From Bog-159 sp049516155 (lineage in GTDB: Bacteria > Acidobacteriota > Terriglobia > Bryobacterales > Bryobacteraceae): DNA of 64,000 bases. The notes beneath the pieces are model-generated. The model was not told where the DNA came from, did no database searches, and was given only the letters and a program-made list of their open reading frames with translations. How positions within the stretch are numbered: position 1 is the first letter of the stretch; each line of letters opens with the position of its first letter. The stretch lies in the NCBI GenBank assembly GCA_049516155.1, contig JBEKTJ010000002.1:74114-138113 (forward strand). Direction: 5' to 3'. Made by a program: the position numbers and the translations under genes. Below, one piece after another: positions 8,290-16,991 of this stretch.

Positions 8290-8765
8290 ACGCCATCGGC
8301 GTAAACGGGGCGAGCCTTTATCAGAGCTTCGGCGGCAAGCGCGAACTGTTCCTGAAGGCACTCGAACGATTCGCCGCTTGCGATCGGAACATCGCGCAGG
8401 CAGCCACCGGCATCGCACCCGGGCTAGCCAGGATCCGCGCAGCTTTGCGTCTGGCGGGAGAACAGGCCGCCGCCGACACGCGCGGCTGCATGATCGTCAA
8501 CGCGATTGTGGAGCAGGCGGCGCAAGACTGCGAGATGCAGGCTATGGGCGGAGCCGCAAGGCAGCGTCTCGAAGATTTTTTTGCCGAATCGCTGGCGGAG
8601 GCGGAGCGCCGCGGCGAGATTCGCGGCGTCCGGGACCGCCTGGCGCTGGCCCGCTTCCTGACCAACACGCTCTTCGGACTGCGGGTCACAGCCAAGACGC
8701 GCGCTGGCGCCCAAGCCATACGCGCCATCGTCGAAACCACCCTCGGCTTTATCGAAAAAGGTTGA
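8187..8765 (+). CDS. TetR-family transcriptional regulator
   Basis: A 192-residue protein. The N-terminal helix-turn-helix is typical of TetR: MARTKEFDGGRALDDAVRVF, WEKGYEATSIQDLVNAIGVN and GASLYQSFGGKRELF. The C-terminal half is helical and probably binds a ligand (ADTRGCMIVNAIVEQA resembles the TetR C-terminal group with the GC(L/M)..N motif). It lies 73 bases upstream of an SDR oxidoreductase on the same strand, an arrangement in which the regulator normally represses that enzyme gene. Its own 5' end has replaced the 3' end of an ECF sigma gene, so its original promoter may have been lost. Confidence 0.88.
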   Translation: MARTKEFDGGRALDDAVRVFWEKGYEATSIQDLVNAIGVNGASLYQSFGGKRELFLKALERFAACDRNIAQAATGIAPGLARIRAALRLAGEQAAADTRGCMIVNAIVEQAAQDCEMQAMGGAARQRLEDFFAESLAEAERRGEIRGVRDRLALARFLTNTLFGLRVTAKTRAGAQAIRAIVETTLGFIEKG

Positions 8766-8838
8766 ATCCACTTTCCCCGGCGGCCATCAATTGCTTATAT
8801 CGAATGAGCGTTCCAGAAAAGAAAGGACGGCAGGAAAT

Positions 8839-9588
8839 ATGGGTAAGCTGAGCGGTAAAGTTGCGGTGATTACAGGGGGCACGACAGGCATCGGCTTGGC
8901 GACGGCCAAGTTGTTCCAGCAGGAGGGCGCGCAGGTGGTGGTCACGGGTCGCAGCCTGGGGACGCTGTCGGAGGCGCAGCAGGAATTGGGTCCGGGCGCT
9001 CTGGTGGTGCAGTCGGATACCGGCAAGCTGGGCGATATCGACAAGCTGATCGGCCAAGTGCAGACGAAGTTCGGACGTATCGACATCCTGTTCGCCAACG
9101 CCGGAGTGGGCAAATTCGCTCCCATAGAGCAAGTCGACGAAGGCCTTTTCGACGAACAGTTCCAGACCAACGTGAAGGGGCTCTATTTCACGGTGCAGAA
9201 AGCGATCCCGTTGATTCCCGATGGGGGCGCGATCCTGCTGAATGCATCGGTGGTAAGCAAGAAAGGTTTCGCTGGGATGAGCGTGTATAGCGCCACCAAG
9301 GCGGCGGTGCGGTCGTTCGGCCGGACGCTGGCGGCGGAATTGGCGCCACGCCGGATCCGCGTGAACACGATCAGTCCGGGCCCCATCGCGACGCCCATTT
9401 TAGGCAAGCTGGGTCTGGCGCCCGACGCGGCGAAACAGTTCGAAGAGAACATGACGCAGAGCGTGGCGCTGAAGCGATTCGGGCAGCCGGACGAGATTGC
9501 GCGCGTGGCGCTGTTCCTGGCTTCTGAGGATGCTTCGTTTGTGCTGGGTACGGAGATGTTTGTGGACGGCGGCGTGGCCGAGTTGTGA
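8839..9588 (+). CDS. Short-chain dehydrogenase/reductase (SDR)
   Basis: A 249-residue classical SDR. It shows the cofactor motif TGGTTGIG near residue 12, NAG in ILFANAGVGKF, the catalytic Ser (LLNASVVSKKG), the YSATK active-site pair, and the C-terminal VLGTEMFVDGG. I chose ATG 8839 (MGKLSGKVAVITGG) because GGCAGGA lies just upstream and the family begins there; an earlier ATG at 8791 adds residues unlike the family. The substrate is unknown. It follows a TetR gene, so an inducible detoxification or redox role is plausible. Confidence 0.9.
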   Translation: MGKLSGKVAVITGGTTGIGLATAKLFQQEGAQVVVTGRSLGTLSEAQQELGPGALVVQSDTGKLGDIDKLIGQVQTKFGRIDILFANAGVGKFAPIEQVDEGLFDEQFQTNVKGLYFTVQKAIPLIPDGGAILLNASVVSKKGFAGMSVYSATKAAVRSFGRTLAAELAPRRIRVNTISPGPIATPILGKLGLAPDAAKQFEENMTQSVALKRFGQPDEIARVALFLASEDASFVLGTEMFVDGGVAEL

Positions 9589-9612
9589 GGCTGGCAACCT
9601 GCGCGCCGATTT

Positions 9613-9754
9613 TCAATTGTAGTGGTACCGCGCCTGCAGAAAGTCGATTCGTGCCTCGGCAACTCTGTAAACCAGCCGGTACTCTCCTGGACCAGCAGCC
9701 CGCGAGCACATGCCGGAGCGGCTCCGGCTTACCCACTCCTTCGAACCGGTCGCG
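9613..9754 (-). pseudogene. YoeB-type toxin remnant with frameshift
   Basis: Two minus-strand frames each carry half of the YoeB/Txe C-terminus. One frame (9754 to about 9690) reads RFEGVGKPEPLRHVLAGCWS then RR. The other (about 9690 to 9613) reads GEYRLVYRVAEARIDFLQAR then YHY. The family form is GxGKPEPLK-GxWSRRI-EHRLVY-RYHY, so the match is strong and a frameshift separates the two halves. In YoeB this part includes the catalytic RNase residues. The upstream frame runs on to 9904 (MIEISLSIVDRLMQLL start) but does not look like YoeB's N-terminus. No YefM antitoxin is recognisable, so this is a toxin-antitoxin fossil. Confidence 0.6.
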
Positions 9755-10118
9755 TAGTGTCGCCTCGACCAAGGTTCGGAGTCCGAAGCGCGGTATTCGC
9801 TCGTTCTTAACTCGGGACCGGAGGTCTTCACGGAATTCCGGATGAACAACAGTGAGCAACTGCATCAAGCGGTCCACGATGCTCAAACTAATCTCAATCA
9901 TCATGCGTCCCCGAGTAATGCGTCCTGGGCCGGAAAAATCGAGTCCCGCCGCAGACGCTGCCCCCTAACGATGAGGCCCTGATGCCAAATGTACACAGTC
10001 AATGCGAAGCACCAATCCAGAAGAACGGACTGAGGGCTGAATTCTGAGATGGCGAGATGTTGGGGCCGCGTCGGATCAATATAGCAGCGGGGACCGAAGG
10101 CGCGAATGCTACGTACGC
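9755..10118. other. No recognisable gene (about 360 bp)
   Basis: This stretch lies between the toxin remnant and the end of the minus-strand SDR. The minus-strand frame continuing from the toxin remnant to 9904 may include more decayed toxin or antitoxin sequence. I see no motif, promoter or RNA structure that I can support. Confidence 0.4.
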
Positions 10119-10895
10119 TCACACAATTGTAGCCCCACCATCCACGACGATAGTCTGCCCAGTAATATAATCCGACGCAGCCGCGGCCAAGAAAACCGCT
10201 ACGCCCTTCAGTTCCCCCGCACGCCCCACACGCGCCATCGGAATGCCGGATTCGATATATGGCTGCGCGGCTTCCAGCACCTTCTCCGTCATACGCGACG
10301 GAAAGAAACCCGGCGCGATAGCGTTCACCCGGATGTTGTGGGGCGCCCACTGCGCGGCCAGTTCGCGCGTCAGGCCCAACAGCCCGGCTTTGGACGAAGC
10401 GTATCCGGCATAGTGAATACCCTGCGGCATGGAACTCTTCAATCCGGCAATCGAAGCCACATTAATAATGCGACCGTATTTGCGCTTGATCATCTCCCTT
10501 CCGCAAGCTTGCGAAAAGAGGAACGCGCCGGTAAGATTCACGTCCAGCACCTGCTGCCACTTATCGAAAGGCATGGCTTCGGCGGGCGCGCCCCAAGTGA
10601 CGCCCGCGTTGTTCACCAGGATATCGATCTGGCCGTAAGTGGCGATAGTCTCCTTGACGATGGCATCGATTTCAGCGGGCTTCGAGACATCGCAGAGCGC
10701 GCCCTCGCAAAGGAACCCGCGCTGCTTCATGGCGTCCACCGTGGGGGTGAGCCATTGGTCGCGGCGCGCCAGCAGCATCAGGGATGCGCCCGCTTCAGCG
10801 AGTCCTTCGGCTATCTCCTCGCCCAGCCCGCGGGAGCCGCCGGTTACCAGGGCCACTCGGCCCGAAAGATCGAATAATTGATTGAGTGAGTTCAT
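10119..10895 (-). CDS. SDR-family oxidoreductase of the acyl-CoA operon
   Basis: A 258-residue classical SDR related to gluconate 5-dehydrogenase/3-oxoacyl-ACP reductase: TGGSRGLG cofactor motif near residue 18, NNAG (ILVNNAGVTWG), the catalytic IINVASIAG with YASSK, and the end YITGQTIVVDGG. It is the last gene of a three-gene minus-strand unit behind two acyl-CoA dehydrogenases, overlapping the preceding one by four bases. That coupling suggests it oxidises or reduces an intermediate of the same acyl-CoA or alcohol pathway. The substrate cannot be told from sequence. Confidence 0.9.
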   Translation of the reverse strand: MNSLNQLFDLSGRVALVTGGSRGLGEEIAEGLAEAGASLMLLARRDQWLTPTVDAMKQRGFLCEGALCDVSKPAEIDAIVKETIATYGQIDILVNNAGVTWGAPAEAMPFDKWQQVLDVNLTGAFLFSQACGREMIKRKYGRIINVASIAGLKSSMPQGIHYAGYASSKAGLLGLTRELAAQWAPHNIRVNAIAPGFFPSRMTEKVLEAAQPYIESGIPMARVGRAGELKGVAVFLAAAASDYITGQTIVVDGGATIV

Positions 10896-12028
10896 AACTT
10901 GTCATTATCTTTGCCGGTGGCTTTATCTATAGTAAGACGGGCGATGCGCTCGCGATGATAAGTAGCATCGCCGAACATCAGCTCGGACGCCTTGGCCCGC
11001 TTGTAATATAGATGAACATTGTTCTCCCAGGTGAAGCCCATGCCACCCTGCACTTGAATGCCGCGGTTGCCCACCTCGCGATACGCATCGCTCGCATAAG
11101 CCTTGGCGATCGAGACCGCCACATCGGCGTCGGGCGCGCGCTCCTGCAAAGCCCAGGCCGCATAGTACATTGCCGAGCGCGAGCTTTCGGTGAGCAACAG
11201 CATATCCGCGCACAGATGCTGCACCGCCTGAAACTGTCCGATAGGCTTGCCGAACTGCTTGCGCGTCTTGCAGTACTCCACCGCGATTTCCATGACACGC
11301 TGCATGCCGCCCACCATCTCAGCGGCCAGCGCCACAGTCGCGACAGCCAGCGCACGTTCCAAGGCAGCGCGCGCGGGATCGCCGATCGCCAGGATGTCCT
11401 CTTCGGCAACTGGGACGTCGTCAAATGCCACCTGATAGAGTTTGCGGGTTTCATCGATAGCCGGGAGCGCCGATACAGTCAGTCCGCGCGCGCCGCGCGG
11501 CGCCACGAATAGACCCACATTCGCGGCGCAAATGAGATAGTCGGCGGTGGCTGCATCCGGAACGAACATCTTGCGGCCATTCAGCGCGAAGCCCGCCAGC
11601 GTGGGATGCGCAATGAGCTGCACGGCTTCCGGATCCCAACTCGCCGAGGCTTCCAGCAAGGCCAGCGTGGCGTGCGCTTCGCCCGTCGAGATGCGCGAAA
11701 GATACTTGTGTTTCTGCGCGCGACTGCCAGCCGCATCGATGGCCGCGCCCGCCAGCAACATGGAAAGATACGGCCCAGGCGCCAGCGCGCGTCCCATCTC
11801 TTCCAGCGCCACGGCCATCTCGACCAAGCCCAGGCCGAGGCCACCATAATCTTCATCGAATATGATGCCGGTCCAGCCCTGGTCCGCCATCTTCCGCCAC
11901 AAGGCCGCGTCGTACGCGGTGTCCGTTTCCATCAGCCGGCGGACTTCGGCAATGGGACATTCTGCCGAGAAGAACTCGCGCGCCGAATTCTTCAATACCT
12001 GTTGCGTCTCGGTCAATCCGAATTGCAT
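10892..12028 (-). CDS. Acyl-CoA dehydrogenase (FAD), second of pair
   Basis: A 378-residue protein beginning MQFGLTETQQVLKNSAREFF, with GAGGAGACC as ribosome binding site on the minus strand; this decides the start at 12028 rather than further upstream. It follows the acyl-CoA dehydrogenase fold: the helical N-terminus, DQGWTGIIFDEDYGGLGLG, a middle beta domain, and the C-terminal four-helix domain with KTRKQFGKPIGQFQAVQHLC and QVQGGMGFTWENNVHLYYKR. Its beta-domain motifs are more diverged than those of the partner upstream. Paired ACADs of this sort often form heteromers acting on bulky CoA esters (steroid side chains, for example). The partner gene lies ten bases upstream. Confidence 0.9.
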   Translation of the reverse strand: MQFGLTETQQVLKNSAREFFSAECPIAEVRRLMETDTAYDAALWRKMADQGWTGIIFDEDYGGLGLGLVEMAVALEEMGRALAPGPYLSMLLAGAAIDAAGSRAQKHKYLSRISTGEAHATLALLEASASWDPEAVQLIAHPTLAGFALNGRKMFVPDAATADYLICAANVGLFVAPRGARGLTVSALPAIDETRKLYQVAFDDVPVAEEDILAIGDPARAALERALAVATVALAAEMVGGMQRVMEIAVEYCKTRKQFGKPIGQFQAVQHLCADMLLLTESSRSAMYYAAWALQERAPDADVAVSIAKAYASDAYREVGNRGIQVQGGMGFTWENNVHLYYKRAKASELMFGDATYHRERIARLTIDKATGKDNDKL

Positions 12029-12038
12029 GGCGGTCTCC

Positions 12039-13232
12039 TCAGTAGCTCTTGGGCAAACCCAGCACGAAGTGGCCCACGATGTTGCGCTGGATCTCCGACG
12101 TGCCGGCCTCGATGGTATTGCCCCGGGCGCGCAGCCAGTAGTAGGCCCACTGGCCATCGTCAAAAGCATATTCGGAGCCGCGCGTCAGTTGGCCGTAGGG
12201 GCCGAGCAGTTCCATGGCGATTTGCTGGAAGCGCTGATTCAACTCGCTCCAAAAAATCTTCTGGATGGAACCTTCGGGGCCGGGCTTGCCGGTTTCCAAC
12301 ACACGGCTGATGGCGCGCATCTGGTTCAGGCGCATGATTTCGATTTCGGCGTAGCATTGCGCCAACTTCTGCCGGATCACGGGGTCCTCGGTCGCGGGGC
12401 GTCCGTCGCGTTCGATGCGGCGGGCCAACTCGACCAGGCGCCCGAACTGGCGCTTAAAGGTGATCTGCAGACCCGCGCCCAGCAGTGCGCGTTCGTGCAT
12501 CAGGGTGCCTAGGGCCACGTTCCAGCCATCGTTGACCCGTCCCACCACGTTGGCGACGGGCACTCGTACGCCGTCGAAGAAAAGTTCGTTGAACTCTGTT
12601 TCGCCGGTCATCTGGCGCAGCGGGCGCACTTCCACACCGGGACTGTGCATGTCGACCAACAACACGGTGAGTCCTTTATGTTTTTCGGCAGCGGCATCGG
12701 TGCGCACCACCAGTTCGCACCAGTCGGCCGCCCAGCCGTAGCTGGTCCAAACCTTTTGGCCGTTGACGATGAAGTGATCGCCATCGAGAGTGGCTTCGGT
12801 GCGCAAGGCGGCCAGGTCGGAGCCGGCGTTGGGCTCGGAGAAGCCCTGGCACCAGATCTCCTCGCCGCTCAGAATCTTAGCCAGATACCGCTGCTTTTGG
12901 GCTTCGTTGCCAAATGCGATTAGCGTGGGGCCGACCAGTTCCAGGCCGAGAATACCCGGCAGCGGAGGGGCGCCGATTCGCGCCATTTCTTCGGTGAAGA
13001 TGGCCTTCTCCATAAGAGTGGCGCCGCGGCCGCCATATTCCTTGGGCCAGGAGAGCCCGGCCCATCCCGCTTCGTATACCCGACGCTGCCAGTCGCGGAG
13101 GAAGGCGAAGCGGGCTTCGATGCCATTGGTAGCGGATTGGCGGGCTTCCCAATCGCGCGGGGCGTGGGCTTCCAGCCAGGCGCGCAATTCGTCGCGGAAT
13201 TGTTGCTCTTGCGGGGTGGGGTTTAGGTCCAT
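12039..13232 (-). CDS. Acyl-CoA dehydrogenase (FAD), first of pair
   Basis: A 397-residue enzyme starting MDLNPTPQEQQFRDELRAWL; GGGAG upstream supports 13232. Family landmarks are clear: GWAGLSWPKEYGGRGATLME, the FAD/substrate loop WCQGFSEPNAGSDLAALRT, VNGQKVWTSYGWAADWCELV, and the C-terminal IEAGTSEIQRNIVGHFVLGL with the stretch RGNTIEAGTSEIQRN typical of this group. It catalyses alpha,beta-desaturation of an acyl-CoA with electrons passing to ETF. It leads a minus-strand operon with a second acyl-CoA dehydrogenase and an SDR. A divergent gene starts 88 bases away, so that gap should hold the promoter. Confidence 0.92.
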   Translation of the reverse strand: MDLNPTPQEQQFRDELRAWLEAHAPRDWEARQSATNGIEARFAFLRDWQRRVYEAGWAGLSWPKEYGGRGATLMEKAIFTEEMARIGAPPLPGILGLELVGPTLIAFGNEAQKQRYLAKILSGEEIWCQGFSEPNAGSDLAALRTEATLDGDHFIVNGQKVWTSYGWAADWCELVVRTDAAAEKHKGLTVLLVDMHSPGVEVRPLRQMTGETEFNELFFDGVRVPVANVVGRVNDGWNVALGTLMHERALLGAGLQITFKRQFGRLVELARRIERDGRPATEDPVIRQKLAQCYAEIEIMRLNQMRAISRVLETGKPGPEGSIQKIFWSELNQRFQQIAMELLGPYGQLTRGSEYAFDDGQWAYYWLRARGNTIEAGTSEIQRNIVGHFVLGLPKSY

Positions 13233-13320
13233 AGTTTGCTCCCGGGTACGAGCAATGAGTATATGATAAATCCCAATTGCGCTACGCTGGTACACAGTTC
13301 CCCTTGCCGGAGGCTTGGCG

Positions 13321-14151
13321 ATGATCCCAACTACGAAGCTACATCCGATCCGCAGTCGCAGGGATATTCTGATAATGGGCGGCGCGGCGCTCTTGCCTGC
13401 CGCAATGCCTTCCGCGATGCATGCGCAGGATGGTCAACCCGCAAGAACCGCCAACGGCGGCACGGACCCTTTTCCAATTCCGTGGCTTGATAAGAATGGC
13501 AGCCACAATCAGCCGGCGGGCCCCAACTTGGAACCTTCACACATTTACGATTTCAAAGGGCGGGTGGCCCGGTGCAGCACCTTCACCGGTGCGGGCACCG
13601 ATAACCATGGGAACCGAATCGCCTTCGGCAGCCCGACCACGGATTACGGCGTGATGCAGGGGGAGTATTGGGCTGCCCGGGCCGCTCAGCAGGGCGCCTT
13701 CACGCACATATGACTCACGCTCTTCCGGGGACCGGCGGTTCCCGCGAATCAGATACACGACTTTCACCCGCCGATTGCGCCGTCCGGACTCTACTGGGTT
13801 GTTCCAGTGCCGGAGCGCGGCCTGAGCATTAGTTCCGACGGGAACACCTTCACGCTTGAGCTGCGCAATGTCGCCGTGGTCGACCAGCCGCGCTGGCCTG
13901 CGCTCGATTCCATAGCTACCCCTGCGCGAATGAGCTTCAAGATGGTATGGAAATCGACTGGAGAGCCCGTGACATACGAGGATGCCTCCAAGCATTTTCG
14001 GTTCACTGGCACGCGGGCGGCGTGCCAATTGGAGGCGGAGGTGGAGGTTCCATCGATCGGATTTTCGTGGAAGTCGGACCCCCTCGCTACATCCAAGTGC
14101 GACTTCGCCATCATGGGCGTGGAGGTCAACGGGCGTTATTACAACGGTTAA
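13321..14151 (+). pseudogene. Tat-signal protein interrupted by an in-frame TGA
   Basis: ATG 13321 (after GGAGG) opens a twin-arginine signal (RSRRDILIMGGAALLPAAMP then SAMHAQ) and a conserved-looking domain: IYDFKGRVARCSTFTGAGTD, IAFGSPTTDYGVMQGEYW, GAFTHI. A TGA at 13711-13713 stops this frame, but exactly the same frame continues without another stop to 14151: LTLFRGPAVPANQIHDFHPP, SGLYWVVPVPERG, and a C-terminal beta-rich part ending GVEVNGRYYNG. The two parts look like one exported protein of about 276 residues. The TGA most simply comes from TGG (Trp). Readthrough or two separate genes are less likely; the second part has no good start codon or binding site. Function unknown. Confidence 0.6.
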
Positions 14152-14200
14152 GCATCTACGCCGGCGCCCTCTTGGAAGACTCAATAAATAGGAGGCTGAC

Positions 14201-15247
14201 ATGCAATATCGACTCTTGGGCAACAGCGGACTGCGAGTTTCCGAGGCGGCTCTCGGCACTATGACCTTTGGCGACGATTGGGGCTGGGGCGCCGCTAAGG
14301 ATGAGGCCCGCCAGATTTACGACGCTTTCCGCGAGGCCGGCGGCAATTTCATCGATACTGCGAACCTTTATACCAACGGGACCAGTGAATCGTTCCTGGG
14401 CGAGTTCATGCAGGGCCACCGCCAAAGCGTCGTGCTGGCCACGAAATACACCAACGCCGCACCGGGCACGGATCCGAACGCGGCGGGCAACCAGCGCAAG
14501 AATATGATGCAGGCGGTGGAAGCCAGCCTCAAACGGTTGCGCACCGAATATATCGATCTTTATTGGGTCCATGCGTGGGATCAGATCACCCCGGTAGAGG
14601 AAGTCATGCGCGGACTGGATGACTTGGTTCGCGCCGGGAAGGTGCTCTACACCGGCATCTCCGACGCCCCGGCTTGGTGGATCGCGCAGGCAAACACACT
14701 GGCGCACCTGCGCGGCTGGTCGCCCTTCGTCGGCTTGCAGATCGAATACAGCTTGATCGAGCGAACCGTCGAGCGCGAGTTGATCCCGATGGCCAAGGCG
14801 CTGAACATAGGCTTGACCGCGTGGTCGCCGCTAGCCAGTGGCATGCTTACGGGGAAGTATCATGGTCAAGCAGCTTCGGAGCAAAGTGGCGAACCGGGCC
14901 GTTTGAGCAACGCGATGATGAAGGACTTCCTGCCGGAGCAGCAGCGCGCCGATCGCGTGGTTGAAGCGGTGACGACCGTGTCCCATCAGACTGGCCGCAG
15001 CATGGCGCAGGTCGCGCTGGCGTGGCTTCGCTACCGCCCCGTACCCGTCGTCCCCATCATCGGGGCACGCAAACTTTCTCAGTTGCAAGACAATCTCGCG
15101 AGCTTCGAATTGACGCTGTCCGCGGATCATTTAAAGACGCTGGACGATGCCAGCCGGATTGAACTCGGATTCCCGTACGATTTATACGCCAAGGACATGC
15201 TCCGTGCATTCATTTATGGCGGATTGCGCGACCGGATCCTGGCATAA
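14201..15247 (+). CDS. Aldo/keto reductase
   Basis: A 348-residue TIM-barrel oxidoreductase of the YajO/PdxI-like group: MQYRLLGNSGLRVSEAALGT, the catalytic region GGNFIDTANLYTNGTSE with Asp and Tyr, VLATKYT with the active Lys, and YIDLYWVHAWD with the His. NADPH binding is expected in the C-terminal part (VVPIIGARKLSQLQDNL). AATAGGAGG precedes the ATG. It is followed ten bases later by a metallo-beta-lactamase-fold gene. The substrate is unknown. Confidence 0.93.
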   Translation: MQYRLLGNSGLRVSEAALGTMTFGDDWGWGAAKDEARQIYDAFREAGGNFIDTANLYTNGTSESFLGEFMQGHRQSVVLATKYTNAAPGTDPNAAGNQRKNMMQAVEASLKRLRTEYIDLYWVHAWDQITPVEEVMRGLDDLVRAGKVLYTGISDAPAWWIAQANTLAHLRGWSPFVGLQIEYSLIERTVERELIPMAKALNIGLTAWSPLASGMLTGKYHGQAASEQSGEPGRLSNAMMKDFLPEQQRADRVVEAVTTVSHQTGRSMAQVALAWLRYRPVPVVPIIGARKLSQLQDNLASFELTLSADHLKTLDDASRIELGFPYDLYAKDMLRAFIYGGLRDRILA

Positions 15248-15257
15248 AGAGTAATCA

Positions 15258-16223
15258 ATGGCGATTCATGCAGGCGAGTCCAAGCGGCCGGAATTTCCAA
15301 AGCACTTTGACGGAAAGCGATTCTACAATCCGGACGCTCCGCAGGCGCTGGGCTTTCGTGACGCCCTTCGCTGGAAGCTGACCAGCCGGCCGGAGCCGTC
15401 GCCCGGTTTCATTGCGGACGTCGACCCATCCATACCGCCCGCGCGCGTGGAAGGCAACGAATTGCTAACCACGCTGGTGAACCACTCCACCGTGCTCATT
15501 CAGCAAAGTGGTTCTAACATTTTGACCGATCCAATTTGGTCCGAACGAGCGAGTCCTCTTTCCTGGATCGGTCCGCACCGGAGGCGAAAGCCCGGAGTAT
15601 CTTGGGACGATCTGCCCTCGATCGACGCCGTGCTAATCAGCCACAATCATTACGACCATTTGGATCTACCGACGCTGCGTCGGCTGGCGGCTCGGGGAAG
15701 TTCCGTATTTATTGTCCCGGCTCGCGTATCCCGCTTGCTTCGCGCGCAGCATATCGGACCGGTGCATGAGTTGGATTGGGGTGAGTCGTTGTCGCTCGCG
15801 GGCTTCACCATCCATTGTGTCCCGGCCTTGCATTTCTCGGCCCGAGGAATTCACGATCGCAACCGAACCCTCTGGTGCGGATATGCGATCGAATGTAACG
15901 AACGGCTGATATATTTTGCGGGAGACACTGCCTTCGGACCGCATTTCGCCCAGATTCGCGAAAGGTTCGGATCGCCGCGCCTCGCGCTATTGCCGATCGG
16001 AGCCTACCAACCGAGATGGTTCATGTCGCCGGTGCATATGGGTCCCGATGAGGCGGTTAAGGCGCACCGGATCCTGGCCGCCGAGACCAGTATCGCGATT
16101 CACCATGGAACTTTCCACCTTACGGATGAGAGCCTCGATACACCGGCGAAGGAACTCATGGCCTGCGCTCAAAATGAATCGTTTCTGGTCCTTAAGAACG
16201 GCCAGGCTGCCGCCATTACATGA
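15258..16223 (+). CDS. Metallo-beta-lactamase-fold hydrolase (NAPE-PLD/UlaG-like)
   Basis: A 321-residue protein with the zinc-binding motif HNHYDHLD, further metal ligands in the ERLIYFAGDTAFG stretch, and an HHGTFHLTDE end. Features such as WIGPHRRRKPGVSWDDLPSI and the C-terminal PVHMGPDEAVKAHRIL are typical of the NAPE-hydrolysing phospholipase D-like branch of the superfamily. In bacteria its substrate is usually unknown. There is no signal peptide, so it is probably cytosolic. The stop overlaps the next gene's start by four bases (ATGA), which suggests functional coupling to the following membrane protein. Confidence 0.88.
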   Translation: MAIHAGESKRPEFPKHFDGKRFYNPDAPQALGFRDALRWKLTSRPEPSPGFIADVDPSIPPARVEGNELLTTLVNHSTVLIQQSGSNILTDPIWSERASPLSWIGPHRRRKPGVSWDDLPSIDAVLISHNHYDHLDLPTLRRLAARGSSVFIVPARVSRLLRAQHIGPVHELDWGESLSLAGFTIHCVPALHFSARGIHDRNRTLWCGYAIECNERLIYFAGDTAFGPHFAQIRERFGSPRLALLPIGAYQPRWFMSPVHMGPDEAVKAHRILAAETSIAIHHGTFHLTDESLDTPAKELMACAQNESFLVLKNGQAAAIT

Positions 16224-16975
16224 CCATCGATAAGCACACTCTCGCGCTGGTCAGCATAGCCGGTAGTTCACTGGATGTGCTGGGAGCGTTGTACCTCGCT
16301 TACGATCTATTGGGCGGAGAACATGGACCCCTCCGGACTCTGACCAGAGGAGTTACTTACGGCGCGCTATTCGGCGCCGGATATTCCCTCGCCCTAGGGC
16401 CGGTCTTTGGGCTTGCCACCGGCGGGGCGCACGGCGTCACCCTCGCCTGGGAGTTTTCCCGCGCTTCCAGACGCGGACCGAAGCCGGGATTCTGGTATGA
16501 CGCGGCCATGAGCGCCATCCGCGGAGCCGGCTTCGCGCTGGGCGCCGCGTACTTATATGGGGCCACGTTCGGTTTCATATTTGGCGCACTCAGTACCGTG
16601 GGACAGATCTTGGCGTACCGGGCCGGCATTCGGCCTACGCTCGACTATCAACCCGGCACCCGGCCTCGATTGACCAAACGGCAGATTCTGGCGGCGGTAA
16701 ATCGCACAGCCGGCTATGCCATCGCCGGATATATCAGCGCCTTAGCCGCGCATGAGCCGGCGAACGCACTGAGCGTCGGAGTAAGAACCGGACTGGCGAT
16801 CGGAGTGGTCACGGCGACGGCGAACGCATGCATGCCTTTCATCGAATGGAATGCCGACCACGTGCCTGAGAAACGCATGGGTGTGTTCGGAATTGGCTTG
16901 ATCCTTATCGGCTTCGCGCTGCAATCCATACAGTATTGGGTGGCGCTGCTCGATGTGAGCATTGGGCAACGGTGA
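16220..16975 (+). CDS. Hypothetical polytopic membrane protein
   Basis: A 251-residue protein with several hydrophobic, Gly/Ala-rich segments: LVSIAGSSLDVLGALYLAYD near the start, GVTYGALFGAGYSLALGPVF, GAGFALGAAYLYGATFGFIF, and FGIGLILIGFALQSIQYWVA at the end. I do not recognise the family. It overlaps the upstream hydrolase gene by four bases and converges on an orphan permease only 16 bases away, with no obvious terminator between them. Confidence 0.7.
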   Translation: MTIDKHTLALVSIAGSSLDVLGALYLAYDLLGGEHGPLRTLTRGVTYGALFGAGYSLALGPVFGLATGGAHGVTLAWEFSRASRRGPKPGFWYDAAMSAIRGAGFALGAAYLYGATFGFIFGALSTVGQILAYRAGIRPTLDYQPGTRPRLTKRQILAAVNRTAGYAIAGYISALAAHEPANALSVGVRTGLAIGVVTATANACMPFIEWNADHVPEKRMGVFGIGLILIGFALQSIQYWVALLDVSIGQR

Positions 16976-16991
16976 ACCTAACCGTGTCCCC

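Noticed and set aside
9901..10350. 149-codon minus-strand ORF at the end of the SDR gene
   Set aside because: Mostly an out-of-frame reading of the SDR; the unique tail has no motif.
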